Shown: positions 11,644-19,313 of the stretch, piece after piece
Layout of the letters: every line of letters begins with the position of its first letter
Numbering within the stretch: the first letter of the stretch is position 1
NCBI GenBank assembly: GCA_017516465.1
Contig: JAFXCR010000043.1
Span: forward strand, 1-64,000
Direction of reading: 5' to 3'
Length of the DNA: 64,000 bases
From: Ruminococcus sp.
Lineage (GTDB): Bacteria > Bacillota > Clostridia > Oscillospirales > Ruminococcaceae
Notes under the pieces: generated by a model
Seen by the model: the letters and a program-made list of their open reading frames with translations, nothing else
What the model was told of the DNA's origin: nothing
Databases searched by the model: none
Translations under genes and position numbers: made by a program

Positions 11644-11703
11644 CCAAAGGGTTTATAACCCTTTGGAGGAGTTTTGGGGGACGTCGAGGACGCCGTCCCC
11701 TAC
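11644..11703 (+). repeat. Perfect hairpin plus REP-like palindrome
   Basis: CCAAAGGGTT, TAT, AACCCTTTGG at 11644-11666 is a strong hairpin that may end the gyrase transcript, although a U-tract is poor. It is followed at 11676-11703 by the REP-like unit GGGGACGTCGAGGACG plus CCGTCCCCTAC. Confidence 0.75.
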
Positions 11704-11742
11704 AAACGTTCATTTTAAATTGAGGTGTTTTTTCATTCATTA

Positions 11743-12330
11743 TTATATAAACAACGCAAATAAAATCAGAATAATTCCTCCTACCCATGAGAAATCATGG
11801 TTCAGGGAGGAAATTTTTTTGCCCGTAAGATTTCCAAGAAGAATCGCCGCAGATCCGCAGATTATTGCAAAAATTGAAACCATAAACGGCGAGTTTACAG
11901 AAATACCGCTGCTCAGACCGATAGCCGCAGAATCCAGCGAGCCTGCCAGCGAAAGTGCCGCCGCTTCGCCTGCGGAAAGAATCTTTGAATTGTCAAAATC
12001 TGCCGCGGTATCATCGAAATAAAGCCTCAGTATAATCGGACTTTTTCCCATTTTCAGTGAAATACTGCCTTTCTCAGAGAGCCGTGCAGAGAGACTTCTG
12101 ACAAGACTTCTGAAAATAGCTGCAATTCCTATGAAAACGAGGAATCCTACGCTGAGAGCGTGAAATATATTGGACGGGAAAAATCCGTGAAGGAATCCGG
12201 AGAGAGTAAGAGATAAAAAAAGCACAGCTCCGCTTAAAATACTGATAACCGCCGCCGATAATGCAGGAATTCTTATTCCGCTGTTGCAGTAAGCTGCTGC
12301 CGCCAGATATGTATCTATGCTGACAACCAA
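11743..12330 (-). CDS. ytaF: YtaF/MntP-like membrane protein (sporulation-type)
   Basis: A protein of about 195 residues with six hydrophobic segments and the SID(T)Y and SLDSAAIGLS repeats typical of the MntP/YtaF superfamily; YtaF members are annotated as sporulation membrane proteins. The coordinate given begins at a TTG that would remove most of the first helix. Upstream codons (EKDIFLAL) remain open in frame, and an AAGGAG at 12364-12369 lies 9 nt from an ACG at 12354. No ATG/GTG is available, so either TTG 12330 or a rare start is used. It reads against the gyrA block. Confidence 0.72.
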   Translation of the reverse strand: MVVSIDTYLAAAAYCNSGIRIPALSAAVISILSGAVLFLSLTLSGFLHGFFPSNIFHALSVGFLVFIGIAAIFRSLVRSLSARLSEKGSISLKMGKSPIILRLYFDDTAADFDNSKILSAGEAAALSLAGSLDSAAIGLSSGISVNSPFMVSIFAIICGSAAILLGNLTGKKISSLNHDFSWVGGIILILFALFI

Positions 12331-12871
12331 AGCAAGAAAAATATCCTTTTCCGTAAAAATCAGCTCCTTATTTTAATCACTATATAGTATGAAGATGCGA
12401 CAGGATGTGTGCAGTCTGACGGATGTGAAGGATATTCCTGATGAAACAAATTATAACCAGATTGTCATTTTTTTATTACTTCCTGAATAATATTTACAAG
12501 ATGGTAAACAGTGAAATCTGCACGGAAAATATGCTCCGGAGAATGTTTTCTGACGATAAATCGGCTATAACAAAGCGAAAAAGTAACCGCAGATTATACG
12601 AATAGTTGTTTATTATCAGACATAATTGTAATCAAAATGTAACTTATTTTGGTTTTATATTAAAATCAATTCATTAAATATCTATTATGATGTTACAATT
12701 TGTATACAATATATGTGTTGTTTTGCACTAATCTGGCAGAAAAGAATATCTGTTTTTGGTCGGAAAATCGAAAAAACCCCGAAACTATTGATATTTTCTT
12801 CCAGATATGTTATCATTTATGTACCCCGAAAGGGATAATGCAATTGCTTATTTTATTGAAAGGATGAGCTG
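12331..12871 (+). promoter_or_regulatory. Divergent spacer with promoter for the cell-wall hydrolase
   Basis: The clear element is TTGATA (12788-12793), 17 nt, TATCAT (12811-12816), 56 bp before the hydrolase start. Two short open frames at 12389-12490 (33 codons) and 12501-12605 (34 codons) lack ribosome sites and are not called. The rest is AT-rich with no recognised element. Confidence 0.6.
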
Positions 12872-13822
12872 ATGAGAGAAGCTAAACTTGCAGCAAGTGT
12901 CTTCGGCGTAATCACTGCTTGTTTAATAGGCGGCGGAGCTGTTGCTTATAATGCAGCACCTCAGGTAAGTACAAGAGATAATTTTGAAATTGTAGAGCCC
13001 GCTTACAACGTGACACTCTCTGCTGAAACTTCCGATGAGTACAAACCCGCAATAACAAAGCCAGAAAAGGAGAATAAAGCAACAAAAAATTCGGTGTATG
13101 AAACGTACAAAAGTGCAAACACCGTAAATCTTTCCTATATTGTATCTTCAACGGATAATAATACAGTTGCTTCAACAGTTGTTTCCACATTCCAGTCCGT
13201 AACAGAGACAATCACTAAGGAATCAACAACAATTGCAACAGAAGCAGCTTCCACAACAGTGGAAAAAACAACGAATAATGAGGTTCAGACAACAACAACA
13301 ACTGCTGAGCCTACAACAGAAGCTACAACAGTGGCTCCTGTTACTACCGAAGCAACGTCTACTGAGGAAGTAACGGTTACAGTTACTGTTCCTGTGACAG
13401 AAGTTCCGACAGAAGCACCTACTGAACCGGACACAGAGCCGGCAACAGAAGACGCTTTTGTTGAAAATCCTGATACAGGCATCTCAGGACTCCCGATTTC
13501 GGAAAGCGATTTTATCCTCCTCTGCAACGTAGTTGCTCACGAGGCAGGATCCTATTGGATAGGCCCTTACGAAAAGGCTTATGTAGTAGAGGTTGTAATG
13601 AACAGAGTTTACAGTCCTCTCTATCCAAATACAGTATACGGCGTACTTACACAGCCATATCAGTTCTCAGGAAGCGGCGGATATGCCAACCTCGGAACAT
13701 ATTCAGGCAACGTTACAGAAGCCGTTAAAGAAGCAGTTATGCTCTACTTCACCGAGCCGGATTCCTTTACTCAGGGATACCTCAGCTTCTATGGTGACGG
13801 AATCAGAAACTACTTCCGTTAA
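12872..13822 (+). CDS. Secreted SleB-like cell-wall hydrolase with Thr-rich linker
   Basis: A 316-residue exported protein. An N-terminal signal or anchor (ASVFGVITACLIGGGAVAY) is followed by a long Thr/Glu/Val-rich linker (about residues 90-195) and a C-terminal Hydrolase_2 (SleB/CwlJ-type) domain from about residue 209. The likely catalytic Glu is in VVAHEAGS, near residue 224, and VVMNRVYSPLYPNTVYGVL is the family's central motif. SleB-type enzymes cleave peptidoglycan, often spore cortex; a general vegetative wall role is equally possible. Start at ATG 12872 with AAAGGATGAG upstream. A strong terminator follows. Confidence 0.85.
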   Translation: MREAKLAASVFGVITACLIGGGAVAYNAAPQVSTRDNFEIVEPAYNVTLSAETSDEYKPAITKPEKENKATKNSVYETYKSANTVNLSYIVSSTDNNTVASTVVSTFQSVTETITKESTTIATEAASTTVEKTTNNEVQTTTTTAEPTTEATTVAPVTTEATSTEEVTVTVTVPVTEVPTEAPTEPDTEPATEDAFVENPDTGISGLPISESDFILLCNVVAHEAGSYWIGPYEKAYVVEVVMNRVYSPLYPNTVYGVLTQPYQFSGSGGYANLGTYSGNVTEAVKEAVMLYFTEPDSFTQGYLSFYGDGIRNYFR

Positions 13823-13842
13823 AAAACTTTATAAAAAACAAC

Positions 13843-13870
13843 AAAGACTCAGGGAACAACCTGAGTCTTT
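13843..13870 (+). terminator. Rho-independent terminator after the hydrolase
   Basis: Stem AAAGACTCAGG / CCTGAGTCTTT with a 6-nt loop, continuing into TTT. Confidence 0.92.
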
Positions 13871-13916
13871 TTTGCAGCGTCACGCTTTATATATAAATTA
13901 CCGCATTAATTTTTTT

Positions 13917-14011
13917 CGTATGCGAAAGCAGACTGCCGTCTTGTATAGAGTGAGTGCGTTTACGCACGGAAACGTGAACAGGGTGCAGCGTCACGCTGCG
14001 GCACCGCTGGT
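13917..14011 (+). repeat. Dispersed repeat family A, copy 2
   Basis: CGTATGCGAAAGCAGACTGC through GCAGCGTCACGCTGC and a GGCACCGCTGG end; closely matches the copy at 1-102. A fragment (GCAGCGTCACGC) also lies directly after the terminator at 13874-13885. Confidence 0.85.
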
Positions 14012-14037
14012 TCAATATAAAAATGTCCGGCATAAAA

Positions 14038-14129
14038 TCTGTTCCCACGAGCGAATGGCGAGTTCAGCGACGTACATAGGAATGTGCGGAACGCACATGG
14101 GAACGTGATTCGGGGGCACCGCTGGTGCC
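14038..14129 (+). repeat. Dispersed repeat family B, copy 1
   Basis: TTCCCACGAGCGAATGGCGA, then an inverted repeat around ATGTGCGGAACGCACAT, ending GGGGGCACCGCTGGTGCC. It shares its last 18 bp with family A. Its last base is part of the gpr stop codon (TAG on the minus strand). Confidence 0.82.
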
Positions 14130-14974
14130 TAAAATAATCCTCTTACATCGTCAAGTGTGAGGGAAGGCTGAAGTGCAAGATTGATTCCGAAAGCGATTAG
14201 CTGAGAAGCACGTTCAGTCAGCCGATCGATATCACGGGGAGTAACCATCATATTCGGAAGCTCTTTGTCGGGGTCGTTTCCGGTGAGACTACGCACGATA
14301 GTATGCATATCCACGACAGTCGGCACGCCTATCGCAATGACAGGAATACCGAAAATCTTTTCTGAAAGCTCCTTCCGTGTGTTTGAAACACCGCTGCCGG
14401 GAGATATTCCGGCATCACATATCTGAATTGTTGTTCCAAGACGACTTATGTCAGAACAGGCAAGAGCGTCAATGACGATAATCGCTGCTGGATGAATATG
14501 CTGTACAATAGCATGAACCATCTCTGAGGTTTCAATTCCTGTCTGACCGAGAACTCCGCCGGCAAAGGCACTGACAGGTCTCAGGGATGTGAGAAAGCGT
14601 TCCTCCTCGCTGTCAAGCTCGTCACGGAGATGACGTGTGGCAAGTACCTTTGATATCACCTGCGGACCAAGAGCATCCGGTGTGATATCGTTGTTTCCGA
14701 GACCGGCAACAAGAATTTCTCCGTCAGGAACAAGCTTACCTATTTCGCCGGCAAGCTCAATTATCATCTGTTCATAATCGTCGGAAAAACGGCTCAGACT
14801 TGTTCCCTCAAGCGTGATATATCTACCTTTTCCCTTTCCGATTGTGGAAAGACAGCTGTCGTCATCGATGGTGATTTCCGTTATGCTGAAAGAACTTCCT
14901 CTCGTCCGGCGATGAACTCCATCAGGCAGGGAGCTGTCCGGAAAACTTTCAACTGCAAGATCTGTACGAATCAT
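14129..14974 (-). CDS. gpr: Germination protease (spore protease Gpr)
   Basis: Aspartic-type protease that degrades the small acid-soluble proteins protecting spore DNA at germination. The N-terminus RTDLAVES and core GLGNNDITPDALGP, FAGGVLGQTGIETSE and VVDMHTIVRSL match the family. I set the start at 14974 (RBS GGAGG upstream), giving 281 residues, which is shorter than the Bacillus enzyme (about 370). Its presence argues that the organism has, or had, a sporulation programme. A family B repeat abuts the stop codon. Confidence 0.93.
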   Translation of the reverse strand: MIRTDLAVESFPDSSLPDGVHRRTRGSSFSITEITIDDDSCLSTIGKGKGRYITLEGTSLSRFSDDYEQMIIELAGEIGKLVPDGEILVAGLGNNDITPDALGPQVISKVLATRHLRDELDSEEERFLTSLRPVSAFAGGVLGQTGIETSEMVHAIVQHIHPAAIIVIDALACSDISRLGTTIQICDAGISPGSGVSNTRKELSEKIFGIPVIAIGVPTVVDMHTIVRSLTGNDPDKELPNMMVTPRDIDRLTERASQLIAFGINLALQPSLTLDDVRGLF

Positions 14975-15056
14975 AAAAACCTCCAGAAATGTAATATTTG
15001 TGTATATTGCTATAAATAATGAAAGATATTTTTTTGAAAATTTCTGTTTTTGCCTA

Positions 15057-15085
15057 TTGAAAAGTATGTTGAAAAATGATATAAT
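15057..15085 (+). promoter_or_regulatory. rpsT promoter
   Basis: TTGAAA (15057-15062), 17 nt, TATAAT (15080-15085). Confidence 0.88.
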
Positions 15086-15091
15086 ATTTAA

Positions 15092-15210
15092 TGTCTCAGT
15101 ATGGTAAGTGTGCGTTGCACTTATCGGGAGCATATAGAACCCGTGTATGCTCTATTATCTGTAAAATGCGGAAAGATATACATCCGCAGAATTCAAGGAG
15201 GTGTAACAAA
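15092..15210 (+). promoter_or_regulatory. Structured rpsT leader
   Basis: About 119 nt between the promoter and the rpsT start, with three successive inverted repeats: GGTAAGTG/CACTTATC (15103-15125), GAGCATA/TATGCTC (15128-15152) and TGCGG/CCGCA (15167-15188), then AAGGAGGTG. This could be an autoregulatory S20 leader; the function is inferred from structure only. Confidence 0.6.
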
Positions 15211-15471
15211 ATGCCGAATATTAAATCTGCTAAGAAGAGAGTTAAGGTAAACAAGACAAAGGCTGCTGCTAACAAGGCAAGAAAGTCTAATCTCAAGACA
15301 ATGCTCAAGAAGGCTGATATCGCTGTTTCAACAGGTGCTGCTGATAAGGCAGAAGCTATCAGAGTTGCAATCAAGAAGGTTGATCAGGCTTGCGCAAAGG
15401 GTCTTATGCACAAGAATGCAGCTGCAAGAAAGAAGTCTCAGCTCGCTAAGAAGCTTAACGCTGCTGAATAA
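15211..15471 (+). CDS. rpsT: 30S ribosomal protein S20
   Basis: An 86-residue, very basic helical protein that binds 16S rRNA early in 30S assembly. It begins MPNIKSAKKRVKVN, the family signature, and ends KSQLAKKLNAAE. Start ATG 15211 follows AAGGAGGTG. It is a monocistronic unit, with its own promoter, a structured leader and a strong terminator. Confidence 0.98.
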   Translation: MPNIKSAKKRVKVNKTKAAANKARKSNLKTMLKKADIAVSTGAADKAEAIRVAIKKVDQACAKGLMHKNAAARKKSQLAKKLNAAE

Positions 15472-15498
15472 TTTGTCTTTTAAGATACAGCAAAAAAT

Positions 15499-15520
15499 CT
15501 CCCCGATAATGTTCGGGGAG
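15499..15520 (+). terminator. Rho-independent terminator of rpsT
   Basis: CTCCCCGA / TCGGGGAG with a 6-nt loop followed by seven T. Confidence 0.95.
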
Positions 15521-15536
15521 TTTTTTTATGTATGAA

Positions 15537-15743
15537 TTATACGATATCCTGTATACCTAAACATACGTCGAAAATATAGTTGAAAACTTCCTCTGCGGTG
15601 GGAATTTTTCCCTTGCACGGAACGCATTTTGCTGATTTAGTAGGGTTCTCATAAGCACAGGCAATAGCTTTGTTTATCTCTGATATTACCTCTTCTTCGC
15701 TTACTCCGTGAATTACAGCTGTTTTTTTGAATGGATCAATCAT
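15537..15743 (-). CDS. Small conserved helical protein
   Basis: A 68-residue protein, start at 15743 with GGAGG 7 nt upstream. The core HGVSEEEVISEINKAI followed by PCKGKIPTAEEVFNYI resembles a family of short Clostridia proteins sometimes annotated as related to the Spo0A C-terminal domain; I regard that name as weak. Two cysteines (CVPC) are present. It converges on the rpsT terminator. Function unknown. Confidence 0.65.
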   Translation of the reverse strand: MIDPFKKTAVIHGVSEEEVISEINKAIACAYENPTKSAKCVPCKGKIPTAEEVFNYIFDVCLGIQDIV

Positions 15744-15948
15744 TGTTCTGCCTCCTGTTGAAATTTATTTTTTATGTGTGAAATTTGCTGTATTTATTAT
15801 AAATCAAAGTTATGTAAAAATCAACAGATGAACCATAGAAAGTTGCGTAAATCTGTGTCGATATGAGTCGGATAATGTCTGCGTGTAAAAATAATGCCGA
15901 AGAAACATAATTGTGTAGGAAAGTATTTGTAAAATAAATATAGGCAAT

Positions 15949-16020
15949 GTAGGGAGCGATGCTCAAATCGCACCGTTGACAAATTACATTCATGACGGGC
16001 GGATGCAGGCATCCGCCCCT
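15949..16020 (-). repeat. Paired REP-like palindromes (BIME-like)
   Basis: Two imperfect palindromes: GTAGGGAGCGATGCTC with AATCGCACCG, and GGGCGGATGC with GCATCCGCCCC, joined by a spacer containing ACAAATTACATTCATGA. The same composite, in reverse orientation, is at 59558-59632. Confidence 0.8.
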
Positions 16021-16089
16021 AAATAAGAAATAAACAAATATAATATATTTGTCTACGAAATTTTTACACATACTGTCGGAAAATTTTTA

Positions 16090-16118
16090 TTGACATTATA
16101 ATCTGAATGTTATATAAT
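16090..16118 (+). promoter_or_regulatory. Consensus promoter of the zinc-ribbon repeat protein
   Basis: TTGACA (16090-16095), 17 nt, TATAAT (16113-16118); a perfect sigma-A match. Confidence 0.93.
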
Positions 16119-16153
16119 ATAATCAGCAATATAATATCAGGAGGTTGAAATTT

Positions 16154-17860
16154 ATGATATGCAATAATTGTGGAAAAGAATTAAGTGCAGAAGCAAAGTT
16201 TTGCATAAACTGCGGAAGCAAGGTTGAGAAAATAGACGATATACCTCAGTCAGAAACAATTCTTGATGATGGAAGCGAGAAAACAGTATACATTTCGGGT
16301 GAAGAAGCTGCTGGCAGTGCAGATGATTCTGTCAATACAAATACAGCATTCTTCGGCGACGATAAGACAGTCCTGCTTGATGAGGAGCCTGTTGATACAA
16401 ATACAGCATTCTTCGGCGATGATAAGACAGTCCTGCTTGATGAGGAGCCTGTTGATACAAATACAGCATTCTTCGGCGATGAAAAGACAGTTCTGCTTGA
16501 CGAAGAGCCTGCCGAAACAAATACAGCATTCTTCGGCGATGAAAAGACAGTCCTGCTTGATGAGGAGCCTGATGATAAAAATACAGCATTTTCCGGCGAT
16601 GACAAGACAGTTCTTCTTGACGAAGAGCCTGCCGGAACAAATACAGCATTCTTCGGCGATGAAAAGACGGTCCTGCTTGACGAAGAGCCTGCCGGAACAA
16701 ATACAGCATTTTCCGGCGATGACAAGACAGTACTGCAAAATGAGGAAGTACCTTCTGAAAAAGATTCTGTATTCTTCGGTGACAATAACAGATATCCGGA
16801 AGCTCAGCCGCAGCCTGTACAGAATTACTCACAGCCGAAGCAGTACGGCGGTTATGTGAATCCCGATATGGGAGCAGTTCCTCCGATGCCCGTGCCTGTT
16901 TCCCAGCAGAAGGAGTCTTCTGTAAAGGTTGGCAAAGGAAGAATATTTGGTGCTTCTGTTGTTGCATTCTTCGCAATTTTATTCCTTATTGTCGTGAATG
17001 TTATTGTATGCTGCAAGATAGGATTATCAGGCGGTACGCTCAAAAAACGTGTGGAAAAGCTTAATCTCAATACAGTTTTCAATGCAGAGCTTGACGGAAA
17101 GGATGTTTCCGAGAATATCTACAATTCAGTAGGCTTCAGAAGCGTTACCGATGGAAATGCAGATGTAAGCGATTTCAAGGATTACATAAAGAACACTGAT
17201 TTCCTCGAATATGCAGGTGCTAATATCGAAAATTACGCTGACTATATCATCGACGGAAAGGGTGATGATCCTTCTATCAATTCTGAGGATATCACATACG
17301 ATTTCTTCGCTGAAAACAATGACGCTGCTGACGACGCTTTCGGATATGAGCTTCGTAAGGAAGATCTTAAGAAAATCCGCAAGAATCTCGAAAGTGAAGG
17401 CGTTGACGAGGCTCTTTCCGTAAAGGAATGGAAAAAAGAAATCGGCATAGATCCCAAGAATGTAAGCTACGCTGTTTCATACATCACAATAGGAATTGTA
17501 AGTGCTCTTGTTCTGATTATGCTTATCTGGATTGTCATTATTGTTGACAAGAAGGGCCGCCATGTGATGAAGTTCTTCGGAAATATCCTCTTTATTTCGG
17601 GACTTGTAATTTTCCTCTGCGGAGCTGCTGTTACAGGCGGAGCTATGATAGCATTCTCGCTTACAAGCAACGTTATATTCTATCTTATTTCAAATATACT
17701 TCTTACCTTCGGAATCCTTGCACTTATCATCGGATTCTCAGAGCTTGTTATCGGTCTTATATTCAAGAAGATCGGCAAGACACTTAAGAATAAGAAAAAG
17801 CTTGCAGATGCACGCAGACTTGTAAATCAGAATCCTGCACCTGCTGTTATGTATAACTGA
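16154..17860 (+). CDS. Zinc-ribbon membrane protein with tandem TVLLDEEP repeats
   Basis: A protein of 568 residues, start at ATG 16154 (GGAGG at 16140-16144; an earlier TTG is too close). Residues 1-30 form a four-cysteine zinc ribbon (CNNCGKEL and CINCGSKV). Next come seven 20-residue repeats of the type NTAFFGDDKTVLLDEEP, a Pro/Gln linker, one membrane segment (VVAFFAILFLIVVNVIVC), an extracytoplasmic or soluble part, and about three C-terminal membrane segments. Each repeat has a Thr followed at +3 by Leu, a spacing favoured by FHA domains when the Thr is phosphorylated (inference). Function is unknown. It is monocistronic with a consensus promoter, so probably well expressed. Confidence 0.85.
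   Translation: MICNNCGKELSAEAKFCINCGSKVEKIDDIPQSETILDDGSEKTVYISGEEAAGSADDSVNTNTAFFGDDKTVLLDEEPVDTNTAFFGDDKTVLLDEEPVDTNTAFFGDEKTVLLDEEPAETNTAFFGDEKTVLLDEEPDDKNTAFSGDDKTVLLDEEPAGTNTAFFGDEKTVLLDEEPAGTNTAFSGDDKTVLQNEEVPSEKDSVFFGDNNRYPEAQPQPVQNYSQPKQYGGYVNPDMGAVPPMPVPVSQQKESSVKVGKGRIFGASVVAFFAILFLIVVNVIVCCKIGLSGGTLKKRVEKLNLNTVFNAELDGKDVSENIYNSVGFRSVTDGNADVSDFKDYIKNTDFLEYAGANIENYADYIIDGKGDDPSINSEDITYDFFAENNDAADDAFGYELRKEDLKKIRKNLESEGVDEALSVKEWKKEIGIDPKNVSYAVSYITIGIVSALVLIMLIWIVIIVDKKGRHVMKFFGNILFISGLVIFLCGAAVTGGAMIAFSLTSNVIFYLISNILLTFGILALIIGFSELVIGLIFKKIGKTLKNKKKLADARRLVNQNPAPAVMYN
16331..16750 (+). repeat. Seven in-frame 60-bp tandem repeats
   Basis: Units begin at 16331, 16391, 16451, 16511, 16571, 16631 and 16691 and encode xTNTAFFGDDKTVLLDEEPx. 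Most differences are single bases, so copy number may vary among strains; a degenerate eighth unit follows. Confidence 0.95.
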
Positions 17861-18185
17861 CAGGTAGCTTGAAGCTGCACCGGCACCAGCGGTGCCCCCG
17901 AAACACGTTTCCATGTGCTGACGCACATTCCTCTGTGCGGCATGGTCAGTAAAAGCTCGCTCGCTTAGACTATTACCTCGACAAAAAGTTATAAATGCCA
18001 GCGGTGCTTAGAATATCACGGCTATTAAGTAGGGGCGGACCTATTGTGTCCGCCCTTTATATTTTATTGAATATACCACGTTATGCGAACCAGTAGTCGT
18101 CCCTACAAATTGTTACACGATATTTTTATCGTATGTAAATAAAAATGGGCGGACCCATGTGTCCGCCCCTACTAATGGCTAAAAG
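17861..18185. repeat. Repeat-filled spacer: reversed family B and two REP-like palindromes
   Basis: A reversed family B element occupies about 17881-17970 (GGCACCAGCGGTGCCCCC then CGTTTCCATGTG). REP-like palindromes lie at 18030-18057 (TAGGGGCGGACC with GTCCGCCC) and 18146-18172 (GGGCGGACCC with GTCCGCCCCTAC). No gene is seen. Confidence 0.75.
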
Positions 18186-19043
18186 TTAATTACTATTATC
18201 TATAAAAAGAACACCCAGCGTATTAGGTCCGCAATGGCTGGAGACTACGCAGCCCGCCCTTGTTTCAAGAATCTCGCTGAATATTCCGAGATCTTCAAGA
18301 TACTTCCTCACTTCACTCACAATAGCCTTACTGCATCCGGAATGTGTAATGAATACACGATCCTTCTGAGCATTTCTGAGGTCGTTTTCCATATCTCTGA
18401 CGTAATTCATGATAACACGGCTGATATTTCCCATATATTTCTTTGTAGGACTCATTTTTCCGTTCTTTACAATGATTTTAGGATGAAGCCTGAGAGCTGT
18501 TCCGGCAAGAGCCGCCATACCGCTGCATCTGCCGCCTCTGTGCAGATATTTCAGCGTGTCAATGACAAAGCTTGCCCTCACACGAGGAATTATCTCCGCA
18601 ATGTGTCTGGATATCTGTGCGGCACTGTGCCCTTCCTCCGCCATGATAGCCGCTTCTATTACCTGAAGACCGATTCCTGTTGAAAGATTGCGTGAATCTA
18701 TAATAAAAATCCTGTCCTCTGCTTCAAGCTCCTCAGCCGCAAGACGCATTACATTAGCGGTTGTTGACATTTCTCCGGAGATTGAAAAGCATACTATTTC
18801 ATCACCGGCTTCGATAATCGGGCGGAAAAAATCAATCACATAAGTCATGTTAATCGCAGAGGTTTTAGGAGTAGCGTTGTTTTCGTCTGACCATTTGTAG
18901 ATTTCATCCGGAGTAATTGAAAAACCGTCCTCGAATTCCTTATCGCCCAGCACGATATGAAGAGGCATGATCTTTATGCCGTATTTTTCTATCAGTTCAG
19001 GAGAGAGGTCGCAGGTACTGTCAGAAATTATTTTTACACTCAT
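18186..19043 (-). CDS. DegV-family fatty-acid-binding protein
   Basis: A 285-residue DegV (FakB-like) protein. The N-terminal IISDSTCDLSPE and the ligand-site motifs PKTSAIN and SISGEMSTT are characteristic; FakB-type proteins present fatty acids to a kinase for phospholipid synthesis. I set the start at 19043 because AGGAGG lies 11 nt upstream, dropping 11 residues of upstream frame. It has its own promoter at 19131-19159 and a 90-nt leader with small inverted repeats. No FakA kinase gene is in the window. Confidence 0.92.
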   Translation of the reverse strand: MSVKIISDSTCDLSPELIEKYGIKIMPLHIVLGDKEFEDGFSITPDEIYKWSDENNATPKTSAINMTYVIDFFRPIIEAGDEIVCFSISGEMSTTANVMRLAAEELEAEDRIFIIDSRNLSTGIGLQVIEAAIMAEEGHSAAQISRHIAEIIPRVRASFVIDTLKYLHRGGRCSGMAALAGTALRLHPKIIVKNGKMSPTKKYMGNISRVIMNYVRDMENDLRNAQKDRVFITHSGCSKAIVSEVRKYLEDLGIFSEILETRAGCVVSSHCGPNTLGVLFIDNSN

Positions 19044-19130
19044 TGATATATTAACCTCCTTACGGCAACACCGCACAAGACCGTCAGGCGGTATTGCTTT
19101 AAGTCCGCATGGACTATTTTTATGAGTATA

Positions 19131-19159
19131 ATTATATCACAGTATTTGTTATTTGTCAA
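19131..19159 (-). promoter_or_regulatory. Promoter of the degV-family gene
   Basis: On the minus strand TTGACA (19159-19154), 17 nt, TATAAT (19136-19131). Confidence 0.9.
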
Positions 19160-19201
19160 AGGGATTTGTAATAAATCTGGAGTACATTTTTATGTCTGCT
19201 A

Positions 19202-19230
19202 TTGACTTTGTACTGAAACACAGTTATAAT
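19202..19230 (+). promoter_or_regulatory. Promoter, duplicated type (copy 1)
   Basis: TTGACT (19202-19207), 17 nt, TATAAT (19225-19230), preceded by TATGTCTGCTA. The same -35 flank and upstream bases recur exactly 1020 bp downstream. Confidence 0.85.
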
Positions 19231-19313
19231 ATTTGTATATAAAATCATTGTGATTATGATTATCCTCAGATATATATTTAATCCTTATCAGAATTATTAA
19301 GGGAGGTACTACC

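Noticed and set aside
12389..12605. Two short frames (33 and 34 codons) in the spacer before the cell-wall hydrolase
   Set aside because: No ribosome sites, no recognisable family. They could be relics but cannot be supported.
13683..14108. 141-codon plus-strand frame
   Set aside because: It overlaps the end of the hydrolase in another frame, crosses a strong terminator and continues through dispersed repeats.
16246..16976. Long minus-strand and alternative-frame open frames opposite the zinc-ribbon gene
   Set aside because: They are generated by the 60-bp tandem repeats, whose length is a multiple of three in every frame. They lack ribosome sites and the plus-strand gene has a consensus promoter and a zinc ribbon.
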